A stretch of DNA of 24,197 nucleotides from CAYPTY01 sp964413935 (GCA_964413935.1 CAYPTY010000026.1:1-24197); one strand, 5' to 3'. Positions 8,495-16,897 are shown, counted from the first letter of the stretch. The notes: a model not told the origin generated them from the letters alone. Made by a program: numbers and translations.

Positions 8495-9868
8495 ATGGAT
8501 CAGATAAATCAGCAGGAACCCATCGCCGCCATTGCAACTCCTATAGGGGAAGGAGGAATTGCTGTGATCCGCATCAGTGGCAGGGATTCCATCGGGCTGG
8601 TTCAGCGATGCTGGCATGGAAAGGATCTGACAAAGCAGGATTCACACACCGCTCATTTCGGGCGTATCATTGATACCGATCAGAATATTGTGGATGAAGT
8701 ATTGTTAACCCTGTTTCGTGCGCCGAAATCCTATACCGGCGAAGAAACGGTGGAAATATCCTGTCATGGCGGGGTGCTGGTGACCCAGGCCGTACTGGAA
8801 ACGGTGCTCAAAGCGGGAGCACGGGCCGCTCAGCCCGGTGAGTTTACCATGCGGGCCTTTCTGAACGGCAAGCTGGAGCTGTCACAAGCTGAGGCCGTTG
8901 CCGATCTCATTCATGCCCGCTCGGTGAAGGCGGTGGATGCTGCTCAGCAACAGCTGGAAGGCAGGCTGGGATCGCATGTGAAAGAGTTCCGGCAACAGAT
9001 CATCGATGCCACGGCAATGATTGAGCTGGAACTGGATTTTATTGAAGAGGATGTGGAATTCGCCAACAAAGAACAGCTGCAGGGATTACTGGAGGATGTG
9101 GTGGCGGAAATCGACCGACTGCTGGATACCTACGAAAGCGGGCGCCTGGTGAAAGATGGGGTGAACACCGTACTGGTAGGCCGACCCAATGCAGGAAAAT
9201 CCACCTTACTGAATACTCTGCTCGGAAAGGAACGCGCCATCGTCAGCGAAATAGCCGGTACCACCCGGGATACCATTGATGTGGAGTGGAATTATGGCGG
9301 ACTTTTATTCCGACTGGTGGATACAGCCGGTTTGAGGGAGACCGCAGATGTGATCGAAGCCGAAGGGGTAAAACGATCCCAAGCCGCCTTTGAACAGGCC
9401 GATCTGGTGGTTTACCTGAAGGATTTAAGTCATCCTTTCGATGAAACCGAACGCAAAGAAATCGGAGCATTCAGGCAGAAGGCAGGGGATACTCCTTTTA
9501 TTCTCATCGGCACCAAATCTGACGTCGAGATTGATACCGACTGGCGAAGTGAATTCGACCTGAAGATTTCGGCAAAGGAAGGAGAAAAAGTGGATGAGCT
9601 TCGCAAGCTGCTCAAAGACCGGGCCCTGGATAAAGTGCATTATGATGCAGGTTCTCTGCTGGTCACCTCCAGCCGACACCGGGATGCCCTCGAAAAAACC
9701 AAAAAGCATGTGCAGGCCGCACTGGACGGACTGGCTCAGAATATGACCGGTGATTTTCTCTCCATCGACCTGCGGGCAGCACTCAATGAACTGGGCACGA
9801 TCACCGGTGAAATCACCAATGAGGATCTGCTGGATTCCATTTTCAGCCGGTTCTGTATCGGGAAGTGA
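8495..9868 (+). CDS. mnmE: tRNA uridine-5-carboxymethylaminomethyl modification GTPase MnmE
   Basis: With MnmG, this GTPase modifies the wobble uridine (position 34) of certain tRNAs. 457 residues, standard length. Domain order: N-terminal tetrahydrofolate-binding domain starting EPIAAIATPIGEGGIAVIRISG, helical region, inserted G domain with G1 GRPNAGKS (229-236), G2 GTTRDT, G3 DTAGL, and the C-terminal catalytic motif FCIGK. The G4 motif reads TKSD (340-343) instead of NKxD, a mild deviation that keeps the key Lys and Asp. The start at the ATG in position 8495 gives the conserved N-terminus. The regulator gene follows after 63 bp on the same strand and may be partly co-transcribed. Confidence 0.97.
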   Translation: MDQINQQEPIAAIATPIGEGGIAVIRISGRDSIGLVQRCWHGKDLTKQDSHTAHFGRIIDTDQNIVDEVLLTLFRAPKSYTGEETVEISCHGGVLVTQAVLETVLKAGARAAQPGEFTMRAFLNGKLELSQAEAVADLIHARSVKAVDAAQQQLEGRLGSHVKEFRQQIIDATAMIELELDFIEEDVEFANKEQLQGLLEDVVAEIDRLLDTYESGRLVKDGVNTVLVGRPNAGKSTLLNTLLGKERAIVSEIAGTTRDTIDVEWNYGGLLFRLVDTAGLRETADVIEAEGVKRSQAAFEQADLVVYLKDLSHPFDETERKEIGAFRQKAGDTPFILIGTKSDVEIDTDWRSEFDLKISAKEGEKVDELRKLLKDRALDKVHYDAGSLLVTSSRHRDALEKTKKHVQAALDGLAQNMTGDFLSIDLRAALNELGTITGEITNEDLLDSIFSRFCIGK

Positions 9869-9931
9869 AGCATTATGTACCCCGTAAGGCACCGGATCTC
9901 CTTTGCTGTGGAATAATTCGTAAACTGTGAG

Positions 9932-10504
9932 ATGGACGAAAGCAGGCAGTTAAAAATTAAAAACATGGTTTGTCCGCGGTGCATTGAAGCCATAAAAAAT
10001 GCACTGGATGAGGAAGGTATTGCCTGGTCAAAAGTGGAGCTGGGTCAGGTATCCCTGAATCAGGAACTGACCGAGGCTGAACGCTTTTCCTTCGATCAGC
10101 GCATCCGCAAACAGGGCTTTGAACTGCTGGAATCGCAATCGGCCAGGCTGATTTCATCCATCAAAACCACCATCATCAGCCGCATCCATAAAGGACTGGA
10201 AAACATGGACCGTAATTTTTCGGAGTACCTTTCCGGGGAGCTGCATTATGATTACAGCCACCTCAGCAAGCTGTTCTCATCCGTGGAAGGAATCACCATC
10301 GAAAAGTACATCACTCTGCAGAAAATTGAACGTGTGAAAGAACTGCTTTTTTATGATGAACTCACCCTGTCGGAAATCGCCTATCAGCTGAATTACAGTT
10401 CCGTTGCCCATCTTTCAGGCCAGTTCAAAAAAGAAACCGGTATGACTGCCACCGAGTTTAAAAACCGGGAAAAACCCGGTTTACGGCCTCTGGACTCCAT
10501 TTAG
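9932..10504 (+). CDS. Copper-type transcriptional regulator: HMA-like domain fused to AraC helix-turn-helix
   Basis: 190 residues. The N-terminal ~70 residues resemble a heavy-metal-associated domain with the metal motif MVCPRC (Cys14, Cys17). The C-terminal ~100 residues (about 85-185) are an AraC-type DNA-binding domain: YDYSHLSKLFSSVEGITIEKYI is the first helix-turn-helix and LTLSEIAYQLNYSSVAHLSGQFKKETGMT the second, with the family's SxxHLSxxFKKxxG ending. Such small HMA-AraC proteins are common in Bacteroidota beside copper-export genes. It lies 111 bp upstream of the HMA/copA gene on the same strand, so it most likely senses Cu(I) through the two cysteines and controls copA. The metal and the direction of control are inference. 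Confidence 0.88.
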   Translation: MDESRQLKIKNMVCPRCIEAIKNALDEEGIAWSKVELGQVSLNQELTEAERFSFDQRIRKQGFELLESQSARLISSIKTTIISRIHKGLENMDRNFSEYLSGELHYDYSHLSKLFSSVEGITIEKYITLQKIERVKELLFYDELTLSEIAYQLNYSSVAHLSGQFKKETGMTATEFKNREKPGLRPLDSI

Positions 10505-10549
10505 ACAAAATTATATAACACTTGTCCATAATGTTGTAAGGGCAGATTG

Positions 10550-10610
10550 CTTCGCTTTCAGGATATTTAATTCAAGAACTTTCACAAAGCAGACAGACCA
10601 ATAAGCGAAG
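10550..10610. promoter_or_regulatory. 8-bp inverted repeat spanning the copA leader
   Basis: CTTCGCTT (10550-10557) and AAGCGAAG (10603-10610) are exact reverse complements 45 nt apart in the 111-bp gap between the regulator and copA. The right arm ends 5 nt before the HMA/copA ATG and overlaps the position of the ribosome binding site. It could be an operator pair or an RNA stem that hides the start; chance cannot be excluded. Confidence 0.35.
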
Positions 10611-10615
10611 AGCAG

Positions 10616-10885
10616 ATGTCAACCTACGAGAAGCAAGAAGCAGCCGCTGAAAACGGTTCTTTGATTACCGAAACCTATCCGGTTTCAGGACTACATTGCG
10701 CCTCCTGTGCAGCCAGTGTCGAAAGCATACTGGCGCACACGGAAGGCGTGTCTGAAGCCAGCGTAAATTATGCCGATCACAGCGTCCGCATTGCCTACCA
10801 AAAAGAGGTAAAACCGGAAAGCCTCCGGGAAGCCGTACAGAAAATCGGCTACGATCTGGACATCGAAAAAAAAAAGACGAACTAG
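10616..10885 (+). CDS. copA: HMA-domain protein: zero-frame N-terminal part of copA, possible CopZ-like copper chaperone
   Basis: 89 residues forming one complete heavy-metal-associated domain: TYPVSGLHCASCAASVESIL with Cu-binding Cys28 and Cys31, then the expected beta-alpha-beta pattern ending GYDLDI. The frame then runs into ten A's (codons GAA AAA AAA AAG) and stops at TAG (10883-10885) two codons later. In the -1 frame the sequence continues without a break into the P-type ATPase. So this is either the N-terminal domain of copA interrupted by a one-base deletion, or the default product of a programmed frameshift that makes both a free chaperone and the full pump. E. coli copA is known to do this. 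The length and stop placement are what a free chaperone would need. Confidence 0.85.
   Translation: MSTYEKQEAAAENGSLITETYPVSGLHCASCAASVESILAHTEGVSEASVNYADHSVRIAYQKEVKPESLREAVQKIGYDLDIEKKKTN
10870..10876 (+). promoter_or_regulatory. Candidate -1 slippery site A AAA AAG within an A10 tract
   Basis: A run of ten A's (10866-10875) followed by G. In the zero frame the codons are GAA-AAA-AAA-AAG, so the last seven bases are A|AAA|AAG in exactly the phase used by E. coli dnaX. A -1 slip here moves translation into GAC GAA CTA GGC... and directly into copA. The tract is also long enough for RNA-polymerase slippage. A zero-frame stop follows 6 nt after the site. A CCGGG-AAG-CCCGG hairpin (10917-10929) lies about 40 nt downstream, further than the usual stimulator spacing. 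No clear upstream Shine-Dalgarno stimulator is seen. Confidence 0.6.
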
Positions 10886-10965
10886 GCGACAAACAATCTG
10901 AAGAAGCCTCTCGATACCGGGAAGCCCGGAACCGAACCCTCTGGGCCGCTGCACTCACCCTGCCG

Positions 10966-12876
10966 GTGTTTATCCTTGGAATGTTTTTCCCCGAATGGCA
11001 GCCCGGTGTGTATATATCACTGGGGCTGACCATTCCCACTCTTTTTTATATAGGCAGAGGATTTTTCATCAATGCCTGGAAGCAGGCAAAGCACAAAAGA
11101 GCCAATATGGATACCCTGGTCGCCCTGAGTACCGGGATGGCTTTTTTATTCAGTGTGTTCAACACCTTTTTCCCTGAATTCTGGCTGCAGCGGGGCATCA
11201 CACCGCATGTGTATTATGAAGCAGCCGTAGTCATCATCACCTTTATCCTCTTTGGGCGCATGCTGGAAGAAAAAGCCACATCAAGCACCTCTGAAGCCCT
11301 GAAAAAACTGATGGGATTACAGGCTTCTGAGGTGACGGTGGTACGGGATGGAAAAGAGATTCAGATTCCCATGGATCAGGTGCAGAAGGGAGATATCATC
11401 CGGGTAAAGCCGGGAGAGAAAATTCCGGTGGACGGCGTGCTGACCGGCGGTTCTTCCCATGTGGATGAAAGCATGGTTACGGGCGAGTCCATTCCGGTTC
11501 GCAAGGAGGAAGGAGACACCGTCTATTCCGGAACTGTGAATCAGAAAGGCTCTTTTCTGTTCCGGGCTGAAAAAGTTGGGGATGAAACCCTGCTTTCCCG
11601 GATCATTGAAACGGTGAAAGCCGCTCAGGGATCCAAAGCGCCGGTGCAAAAGCTGGTGGATACCATTGCCGGTATTTTCGTGCCGGTGGTTATGATCATT
11701 GCCATCCTGACTTTTGCCACCTGGTTTTTGCTGGGCGGGGATGATGCCTTCGCCTATGCCCTGCTGAATGCCATTTCTGTGCTGGTTATTGCCTGTCCCT
11801 GTGCGCTGGGACTGGCCACACCTACCGCCATTATGGTTGGCATCGGTAAAGGGGCGGAGCATCAGATTCTGATCCGGGATGCTGAAGCCCTGGAAATCGG
11901 GAATAAAATCGATACCATCATCCTGGATAAAACAGGAACCATTACCGAAGGTAAGCCAAGAGTCAGTGATATCGAATGGGCTGATGAAAGCCGTACCAAA
12001 GATGAGATACCCTGGCTGCTGGCCGTAGAAAACCAATCCGAACACCCGCTGGCCACCGCCGTTCTGGAGTTTTTCAGGGATATTGAGCAAAATAACAGTC
12101 TGCCCGGTATCCGGAATTTTGAAAGCTTTACCGGCAAAGGCGTGCGGGCTGAAAGTGAGGAAAATGAACAGCTGCTGATTGGGAATCAGAAACTGATGGA
12201 CGAATACGGAATTCCAATCAGCAAGGAAGCCGCCGAGCTGGCAACAAAATGGCAGAATGAGGCCAAAACGGTGATTTACGCTTCCCGAAACGGTAATCTG
12301 ACCACCCTGATGGGCATCAGAGATCAGATTAAATCCGGATCCGGAGAAGCCATTCAGAAATTTAAAGCAGAGGGAAGAGATATTATCATGCTCACCGGCG
12401 ATCAGCCTGCAACTGCAGAAGTCATTGCGAAGGAAGTGGGCATATCTGAGGTGGCTGCCGGAATGCTGCCCTCCGGGAAAGCAGATCGGGTAAGGAAACT
12501 CAAAGAAGAGGGACGCATGGTGGCTATGGTCGGAGATGGCATCAATGATTCCGAGGCATTGGCGGAATCACACCTCAGTATCGCTATGGGACATGGTTCC
12601 GACATTGCCATGGATGTGGCTGGCATCACGCTGGTGAATTCGGATCTTAGATTGATTCCCAAAGCCCTGAAACTATCCCATCAAACCGTGCAGGGTATCC
12701 GTCAAAACCTCTTCTGGGCTTTCATCTACAATCTCATCGGAATACCGGTAGCCGCCGGTGTACTTTATCCACTGAATGGTTTTCTGCTGGATCCCATGAT
12801 AGCCGGAGCGGCCATGGCCTTTTCATCCGTTTCGGTAGTAATGAACAGCCTGAGGCTAAAGTTAAAACAGCTTTAA
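10966..12876 (+). CDS. copA: Cu(+)-exporting P-type ATPase, main body (P1B-1 type), in -1 frame to the HMA ORF
   Basis: Pumps Cu(I) out across the inner membrane. Coordinates start at the first in-frame ATG, but the homologous sequence begins upstream at 10876, so the true product is probably the fusion with the HMA domain: 87 + 666 = 753 residues, normal for a one-HMA CopA. Motifs (fusion numbering): TGES actuator loop; metal-translocating CPC at 394-396 (VIACPCALGLATPTAIMVG); phosphorylation Asp438 in DKTGT; SEHPLA nucleotide-binding motif; GDGIND at 640-645; C-terminal helices with YN and MAFSS, as expected for Cu(+)-type pumps. The ATG at 10966 lies inside the first membrane helix and has no ribosome binding site, so independent initiation there is unlikely. 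Confidence 0.92.
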   Translation: MFILGMFFPEWQPGVYISLGLTIPTLFYIGRGFFINAWKQAKHKRANMDTLVALSTGMAFLFSVFNTFFPEFWLQRGITPHVYYEAAVVIITFILFGRMLEEKATSSTSEALKKLMGLQASEVTVVRDGKEIQIPMDQVQKGDIIRVKPGEKIPVDGVLTGGSSHVDESMVTGESIPVRKEEGDTVYSGTVNQKGSFLFRAEKVGDETLLSRIIETVKAAQGSKAPVQKLVDTIAGIFVPVVMIIAILTFATWFLLGGDDAFAYALLNAISVLVIACPCALGLATPTAIMVGIGKGAEHQILIRDAEALEIGNKIDTIILDKTGTITEGKPRVSDIEWADESRTKDEIPWLLAVENQSEHPLATAVLEFFRDIEQNNSLPGIRNFESFTGKGVRAESEENEQLLIGNQKLMDEYGIPISKEAAELATKWQNEAKTVIYASRNGNLTTLMGIRDQIKSGSGEAIQKFKAEGRDIIMLTGDQPATAEVIAKEVGISEVAAGMLPSGKADRVRKLKEEGRMVAMVGDGINDSEALAESHLSIAMGHGSDIAMDVAGITLVNSDLRLIPKALKLSHQTVQGIRQNLFWAFIYNLIGIPVAAGVLYPLNGFLLDPMIAGAAMAFSSVSVVMNSLRLKLKQL

Positions 12877-12889
12877 GGAGCTTGGGCCA

Positions 12890-13225
12890 TTGTTAACTCG
12901 TCCGCTTATCTGTCACTCCACACACTTGTGGAGTCTGTTTCTTGCTTCCGGGTTGTTGAATCGCTCCCCCACCTGTCACTCTACACGCTTGTGGAGTCTA
13001 TGTTTGGTAGGTTGTTGAATCGTGTCAGATTCCACTGAAGTGGAATGACAAAATAGGAGCTCTTCTGTTCATAGCAAGATCCTTCGTTACCTCAGGATGA
13101 CTGAGTTATTCAGGTCATCCTGAAGGAGCGCAGCGACCGAGGGATCTTATCATATATCGCGCTTCCGGGTTGTTGAATCGCTCCCCCACCTGTCGCTCTA
13201 CACACTTGTGGAGTCTGTTTCTTAC
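12890..13225. repeat. Single modular repeat unit (three hairpin modules), intergenic, no gene
   Basis: Most of the 495-bp gap between copA and the tricorn gene (12877-13371). Module A: ACTCCACA/TGTGGAGT hairpins at 12915-12934, 12978-12997 (one G-U variant) and again near 13195-13213. Module B: ATTCCACT/AGTGGAAT hairpin at 13029-13046. Module C: 13076-13148, with outer arms AAGATCC/GGATCTT and inner arms TCAGGATGAC (13092-13101)/GTCATCCTGA (13114-13123). The same modules in the same order form the tandem array at 23180-24197. Nothing coding is seen; short ORFs across it are artefacts. Beyond the repeat, 13226-13371 is AT-rich leader of the next gene. Confidence 0.85.
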
Positions 13226-13371
13226 TTTCGGGTTTTCATACTCAAAAAAAGCCAAAAAAGATTGCAACAGAGTGTCACAAAAGGCCTTCAATTTTATCCT
13301 GTCATGAAATAGCGTAAATTCACGCGCTTTGAGAGAAATAATCGTTGGTTTAATAGACAGGTAATTACGGA

Positions 13372-16300
13372 ATGAGAAATAAATCGGGTGTACTAAATAC
13401 AGTACTATTATTCGCCATATTAACAATTCAGATTCAAGTTCAGGTTCAGGTTCAGGCGCAGGTTAAAGTGGAATGGATGCGATATGTTTCCATCTCCCCG
13501 GATGCCCAGACCCTCGCCTTCACCTACAAAGGTGATATTTACACCGTACCGGCAACCGGCGGTGAAGCCCTGCGACTCACCTTTCACAAAGCCCATGATT
13601 ACATGCCGGTTTGGAGCAACGACGGAAAACATATTGCCTTCGCTTCCGATCGTTATGGTAATTTTGATATTTACGTGATGAGCGCTCTGGGTGGAGAGGC
13701 CAAACGACTTACCTATCATTCCAGCGATGAAGAACCCTATACCTTTACGAAGGATGACAGCCGTATCATTTTCAAAGGGCAGCGGCAGGACAGCCATACC
13801 CACCGTCAGTATCCTACAGGCCGACAGGCAGAGCTCTACTCGGTAGCGGCTACCGGCGATCGGGTACAGCAGGTGCTCACTGTTCCGGCAGAGCATACGC
13901 AAATTTCACCGGATGGCAAGATTCTGGTCTATCAGGATAATAAAGGTTTTGAGGATCCCCTCCGTAAGCATCACCGCTCCTCCATCGCCAGAGACATCTG
14001 GACCTACAACATGGAGACTGATATCTACACGAAAATAACCGACTTCGAAGGAGAAGACCGAAACCCGGTTTTTGCCGAGGGCAGCAATGATGACATTTAT
14101 TATCTGAGCGAGGAAAGCGGAACCTTCAATGTGCATAAACGAAGTTTATCGCTGCAAGGCAATCTGCAACTTACCGATTTTAATCTGCATCCGGTCCGGT
14201 TTCTATCCCAGGCTAAAGGCACACTGGCTTTTGGATATCATGGCCGCATTTTTACCATGACCGAGGAATCTGAACCCGTGGAAATCGAAGTCACCATCCG
14301 CACTCAGGATATTGACAACAGCGATCAGGTGGTATCCGTGAATGGTGGTGTGGAGGAAATGGCTGTTTCACCGGATGGCAAAGAAATTGCCTTTATTTCA
14401 CGCGGGGAAGTATTTGTGACATCCAAAGAAGGATCACTAACCAAGCGTATCACCAATACTCCGGAGCCGGAAGCCCATCTGCAGTTTTCAAGTGATGGGA
14501 AGAAACTCATTTATGCCAGCGAACGGAAGGGAAAATGGAGTATTTACGAGAGCTCAAAGATCAGAGAAGAGGAACCCTTCTTTTATGCAGCTACACTCAT
14601 TCAGGAAAAAAGCCTCATCAACAATGAAAAAGATAACTACCTGCCGAGGCTGTCACCGGATGGGAAGAAAATTGCCTGGATTGAAGACCGAAGAACACTG
14701 AAAGTGAGCAATCTGGATGGCAGCGATGCGATTACGCTACTGGGGCCGGATAAGCTGTTCCACATGGGCGATGGCGATAAATATTTTGTGTGGAGTCCGG
14801 ATAGCAAGTGGCTGCTCTTCGAGTATGATAAACTGCTGAACAACACAGACATCCTGCTGCTGGATGCCAGTGGTAAAACACCCATGAAGCATATCGTACA
14901 AAGCGGATACTACGACATCAGGCCGATGTGGGCCAATGAAGGTAAACAGATGATCTGGTTCAGTAACCGGGATGGTTTGCGTTCTTACGCCACCAGTGGC
15001 CGCAGACAATTGGATGTCTACTCCATGTTCTTCACTCAGGAGGCCTGGGATAAATTCAATATGAGTAAGGAAGAATTTGATCTGATGCAGGAAATCAAAA
15101 AAGCCAATGAGGAGAAGTCGGACAAGGAGGATGAAAAAGAAAAAGACGAAGACGATAAAGATGCAGAGGAGCTGCTCTTCGACTGGAAGGGACTTGAAGA
15201 TCGTGTTGCCCGCCTCACCATACATTCATCCACCCTGAACGGGGCCGTACTGAGCAAGGATGCGGAGAAACTGATCTATCTGGCCCGGTTTGAGGGAGGC
15301 TATGATCTCTGGACAACCGACCTCAGAAGCAGAGAAACAAAACTGGCCCTGAAGCTGGATGCCGGCTCAGCTTCCATTATGTGGGATAACAAAATGGAAA
15401 ATCTGTATTTGCTGAGCGGGGGAAGTATTTCGGTGTTGAGTTCCGATTTTTCATCCAAAAAACCAGTCAGCATCAGTTCAGAAATGACAGTGGATGAGTT
15501 GGCCGAACGGGAATATGCCTTTGACCACGTGTGGCTGAGAACCAGTAAAATCTTTTATGAGCCAACCTTTCATGGTATAGACTGGGAGCAGATGAAACAG
15601 GAGTATAAGCCAAAGGTGGCTCATCTGGGCAATGAGAATGAACTGGCGGAACTGCTGAGTGAGATGCTCGGCGAACTGAATGTATCCCATGCCGGAGGCC
15701 GCTATAACAGCCGAATACCGAATCAGGACGAAACCGCATCACTGGGAATTTTCATGGATTATGAACACAGAGGAAATGGCATCCGCATTGCGGAAGTGAT
15801 GGAAGGCGGACCGCTGGATAAGGCCAATCTGAATATCGAAGCCGGGATGATCATACAGAAGATTGATGGCGAAGAAATTACCCCGGACCGTGATGTTGCC
15901 GAATACCTGAATCGTAAAGCAGATACTTTTGTGCTCATTGAGCTAAGTGATGGCAAAGGTAAAAATACCAGAGCTTATACCATTAAGCCTATTTCGCTGG
16001 GGGAAGAGAGTGCGCTGCTCTACCAGCGATTTGTTAAGATGAACGAAGAGGAAGTGAAAAAGCTCAGCAATGGTCGACTGGGATATGTACACATCCCGGG
16101 TATGGGTGATGGTCCATACCGAAATGTTTTCAATGATATGATGGGTAAATACCGGGATACCGAGGCGGTTGTGGTGGATACAAGGTTTAACGGCGGTGGC
16201 GACCTGGTTGCTGATCTGGCGATGTTTTTTACCGGCGAGCGTTTTCTGTCGTACGAAACGGAAGATATGGTTGTGGGAGGGGAGCCAACCTCTCGCTGGA

Positions 16301-16635
16301 CCAAACCCGTGGTCAGTATTTTTAATGAAAGCATGTACAGCGATGGACATTGCTATGCCAGCGGATTCCAGGATCTTGATCTGGGGATTTCAGTGGGAAT
16401 GCCTGTTCCAGGCACCTGTAGTTTTGCAGGCTGGGAAGGATTACCCAATGGGGTTGTGTGGGGCGTAGTCCCTGTTTCTGCAAAGAATAAAGCCGGGGAG
16501 TGGCTGGAAAACAATGAGACGGATCCGGATGTCATCATTCGAAATCAGCCGGGATCTATCACTGAAGGCCGGGATGAGCAACTTGAAAAAGCCGTTGAGC
16601 TGATGCTGGAAGAACTGGACCGGGAAGGGGAATAA
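13372..16635 (+). CDS. Exported tricorn-type protease (S41 family)
   Basis: 1087 residues, close to the 1071 of Thermoplasma tricorn. Order: signal peptide; PD40/WD-like beta-propeller repeats (VSISPDAQTLAF, WSNDGKHIAFASDRYGNFDIYVM and others) over roughly residues 35-690 as two propellers; a highly charged linker at 576-600; tricorn core domain; PDZ domain (~785-870); C-terminal S41 catalytic domain. Active-site residues align with tricorn S745-H746 and S965-D966: S772-H773 (NVSHAGG) and S990-D991 (NESMYSDG); the partner Glu is probably E1046 or E1049. Tricorn degrades peptides to di- to tetrapeptides; here the signal peptide puts it in the periplasm. The signal peptide holds an in-frame hexamer repeat (13426-13464). 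It is flanked by repeat DNA on both sides and seems monocistronic. Confidence 0.93.
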   Translation: MRNKSGVLNTVLLFAILTIQIQVQVQVQAQVKVEWMRYVSISPDAQTLAFTYKGDIYTVPATGGEALRLTFHKAHDYMPVWSNDGKHIAFASDRYGNFDIYVMSALGGEAKRLTYHSSDEEPYTFTKDDSRIIFKGQRQDSHTHRQYPTGRQAELYSVAATGDRVQQVLTVPAEHTQISPDGKILVYQDNKGFEDPLRKHHRSSIARDIWTYNMETDIYTKITDFEGEDRNPVFAEGSNDDIYYLSEESGTFNVHKRSLSLQGNLQLTDFNLHPVRFLSQAKGTLAFGYHGRIFTMTEESEPVEIEVTIRTQDIDNSDQVVSVNGGVEEMAVSPDGKEIAFISRGEVFVTSKEGSLTKRITNTPEPEAHLQFSSDGKKLIYASERKGKWSIYESSKIREEEPFFYAATLIQEKSLINNEKDNYLPRLSPDGKKIAWIEDRRTLKVSNLDGSDAITLLGPDKLFHMGDGDKYFVWSPDSKWLLFEYDKLLNNTDILLLDASGKTPMKHIVQSGYYDIRPMWANEGKQMIWFSNRDGLRSYATSGRRQLDVYSMFFTQEAWDKFNMSKEEFDLMQEIKKANEEKSDKEDEKEKDEDDKDAEELLFDWKGLEDRVARLTIHSSTLNGAVLSKDAEKLIYLARFEGGYDLWTTDLRSRETKLALKLDAGSASIMWDNKMENLYLLSGGSISVLSSDFSSKKPVSISSEMTVDELAEREYAFDHVWLRTSKIFYEPTFHGIDWEQMKQEYKPKVAHLGNENELAELLSEMLGELNVSHAGGRYNSRIPNQDETASLGIFMDYEHRGNGIRIAEVMEGGPLDKANLNIEAGMIIQKIDGEEITPDRDVAEYLNRKADTFVLIELSDGKGKNTRAYTIKPISLGEESALLYQRFVKMNEEEVKKLSNGRLGYVHIPGMGDGPYRNVFNDMMGKYRDTEAVVVDTRFNGGGDLVADLAMFFTGERFLSYETEDMVVGGEPTSRWTKPVVSIFNESMYSDGHCYASGFQDLDLGISVGMPVPGTCSFAGWEGLPNGVVWGVVPVSAKNKAGEWLENNETDPDVIIRNQPGSITEGRDEQLEKAVELMLEELDREGE
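13426..13464 (+). repeat. In-frame hexamer repeat (about six CAGGTT-type units) in the tricorn signal peptide
   Basis: Codons alternate Val/Ile and Gln: residues 19-31 read I-Q-I-Q-V-Q-V-Q-V-Q-A-Q-V. The DNA is a near-perfect 6-bp tandem repeat, so slipped replication would add or remove Gln-Val pairs without breaking the frame. It covers the end of the signal peptide and the likely A|Q cleavage point (Ala29|Gln30). Confidence 0.8.
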
Positions 16636-16862
16636 GACCTTTTTCCCAGTCACCTCGGTCCTGTACGGTCGAAGACCGAGCAGAGCCGGGAGCTATCACA
16701 TACAGAAGCCAACAACACTTGAGATCTCACCGCTCGCCATGCTTTTGGCGAGACTTGGTCGAAATGACCAAAATACTCGAGTCATCCTGAGTGTTTAGAG
16801 AATTAGGTAATTAGAGAATTAGGTAATTATTCCAAAGTCATCGGGTTAGTTTTTGCAGAGAA
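16636..16862. repeat. Intergenic region with degenerate REP-like hairpins and a 2 x 16-bp duplication
   Basis: No gene. Hairpins seen: CTCGGTC/GACCGAG (16654-16660/16674-16680), CTCGCC/GGCGAG (16733-16738/16747-16752) and TTGGTC/GACCAA (16755-16760/16766-16771). Fragments GTCACCTCG and GTCATCCTGA link it to the repeat families at 21972 and 13076. The 16-mer TTAGAGAATTAGGTAA is repeated exactly twice (16795-16826); its reverse complement is related to the AATTACCTAA repeats at 20492 and 21864. Confidence 0.65.
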
Positions 16863-16897
16863 AATAAAAAAGGCGCACCTGTTAAAGTTGCGCCTTT
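16863..16897 (-). terminator. Rho-independent terminator for the minus-strand secreted protein gene
   Basis: On the minus strand, AAGGCGCA (16896-16889) pairs with TGCGCCTT (16877-16870) around an 11-nt loop, followed by a T-rich tail (TTTTTATTTT). It lies about 40 bp past the stop of the 16937-17701 gene. On the plus strand the tail is weaker, so it mainly serves the minus strand. Confidence 0.8.

Noticed and set aside
10966..11000. ATG at 10966 as the true start of an HMA-less P-type ATPase
   Set aside because: It lies inside the first hydrophobic helix with no ribosome binding site; homologous sequence (REARNRTLWAAALTLPVFIL) extends upstream in the same frame to the A10 tract.
13420..16650. 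Several 60-160 codon minus-strand ORFs inside the tricorn gene
   Set aside because: Antisense shadows of a long, motif-supported gene; none has a recognisable domain or start signal.
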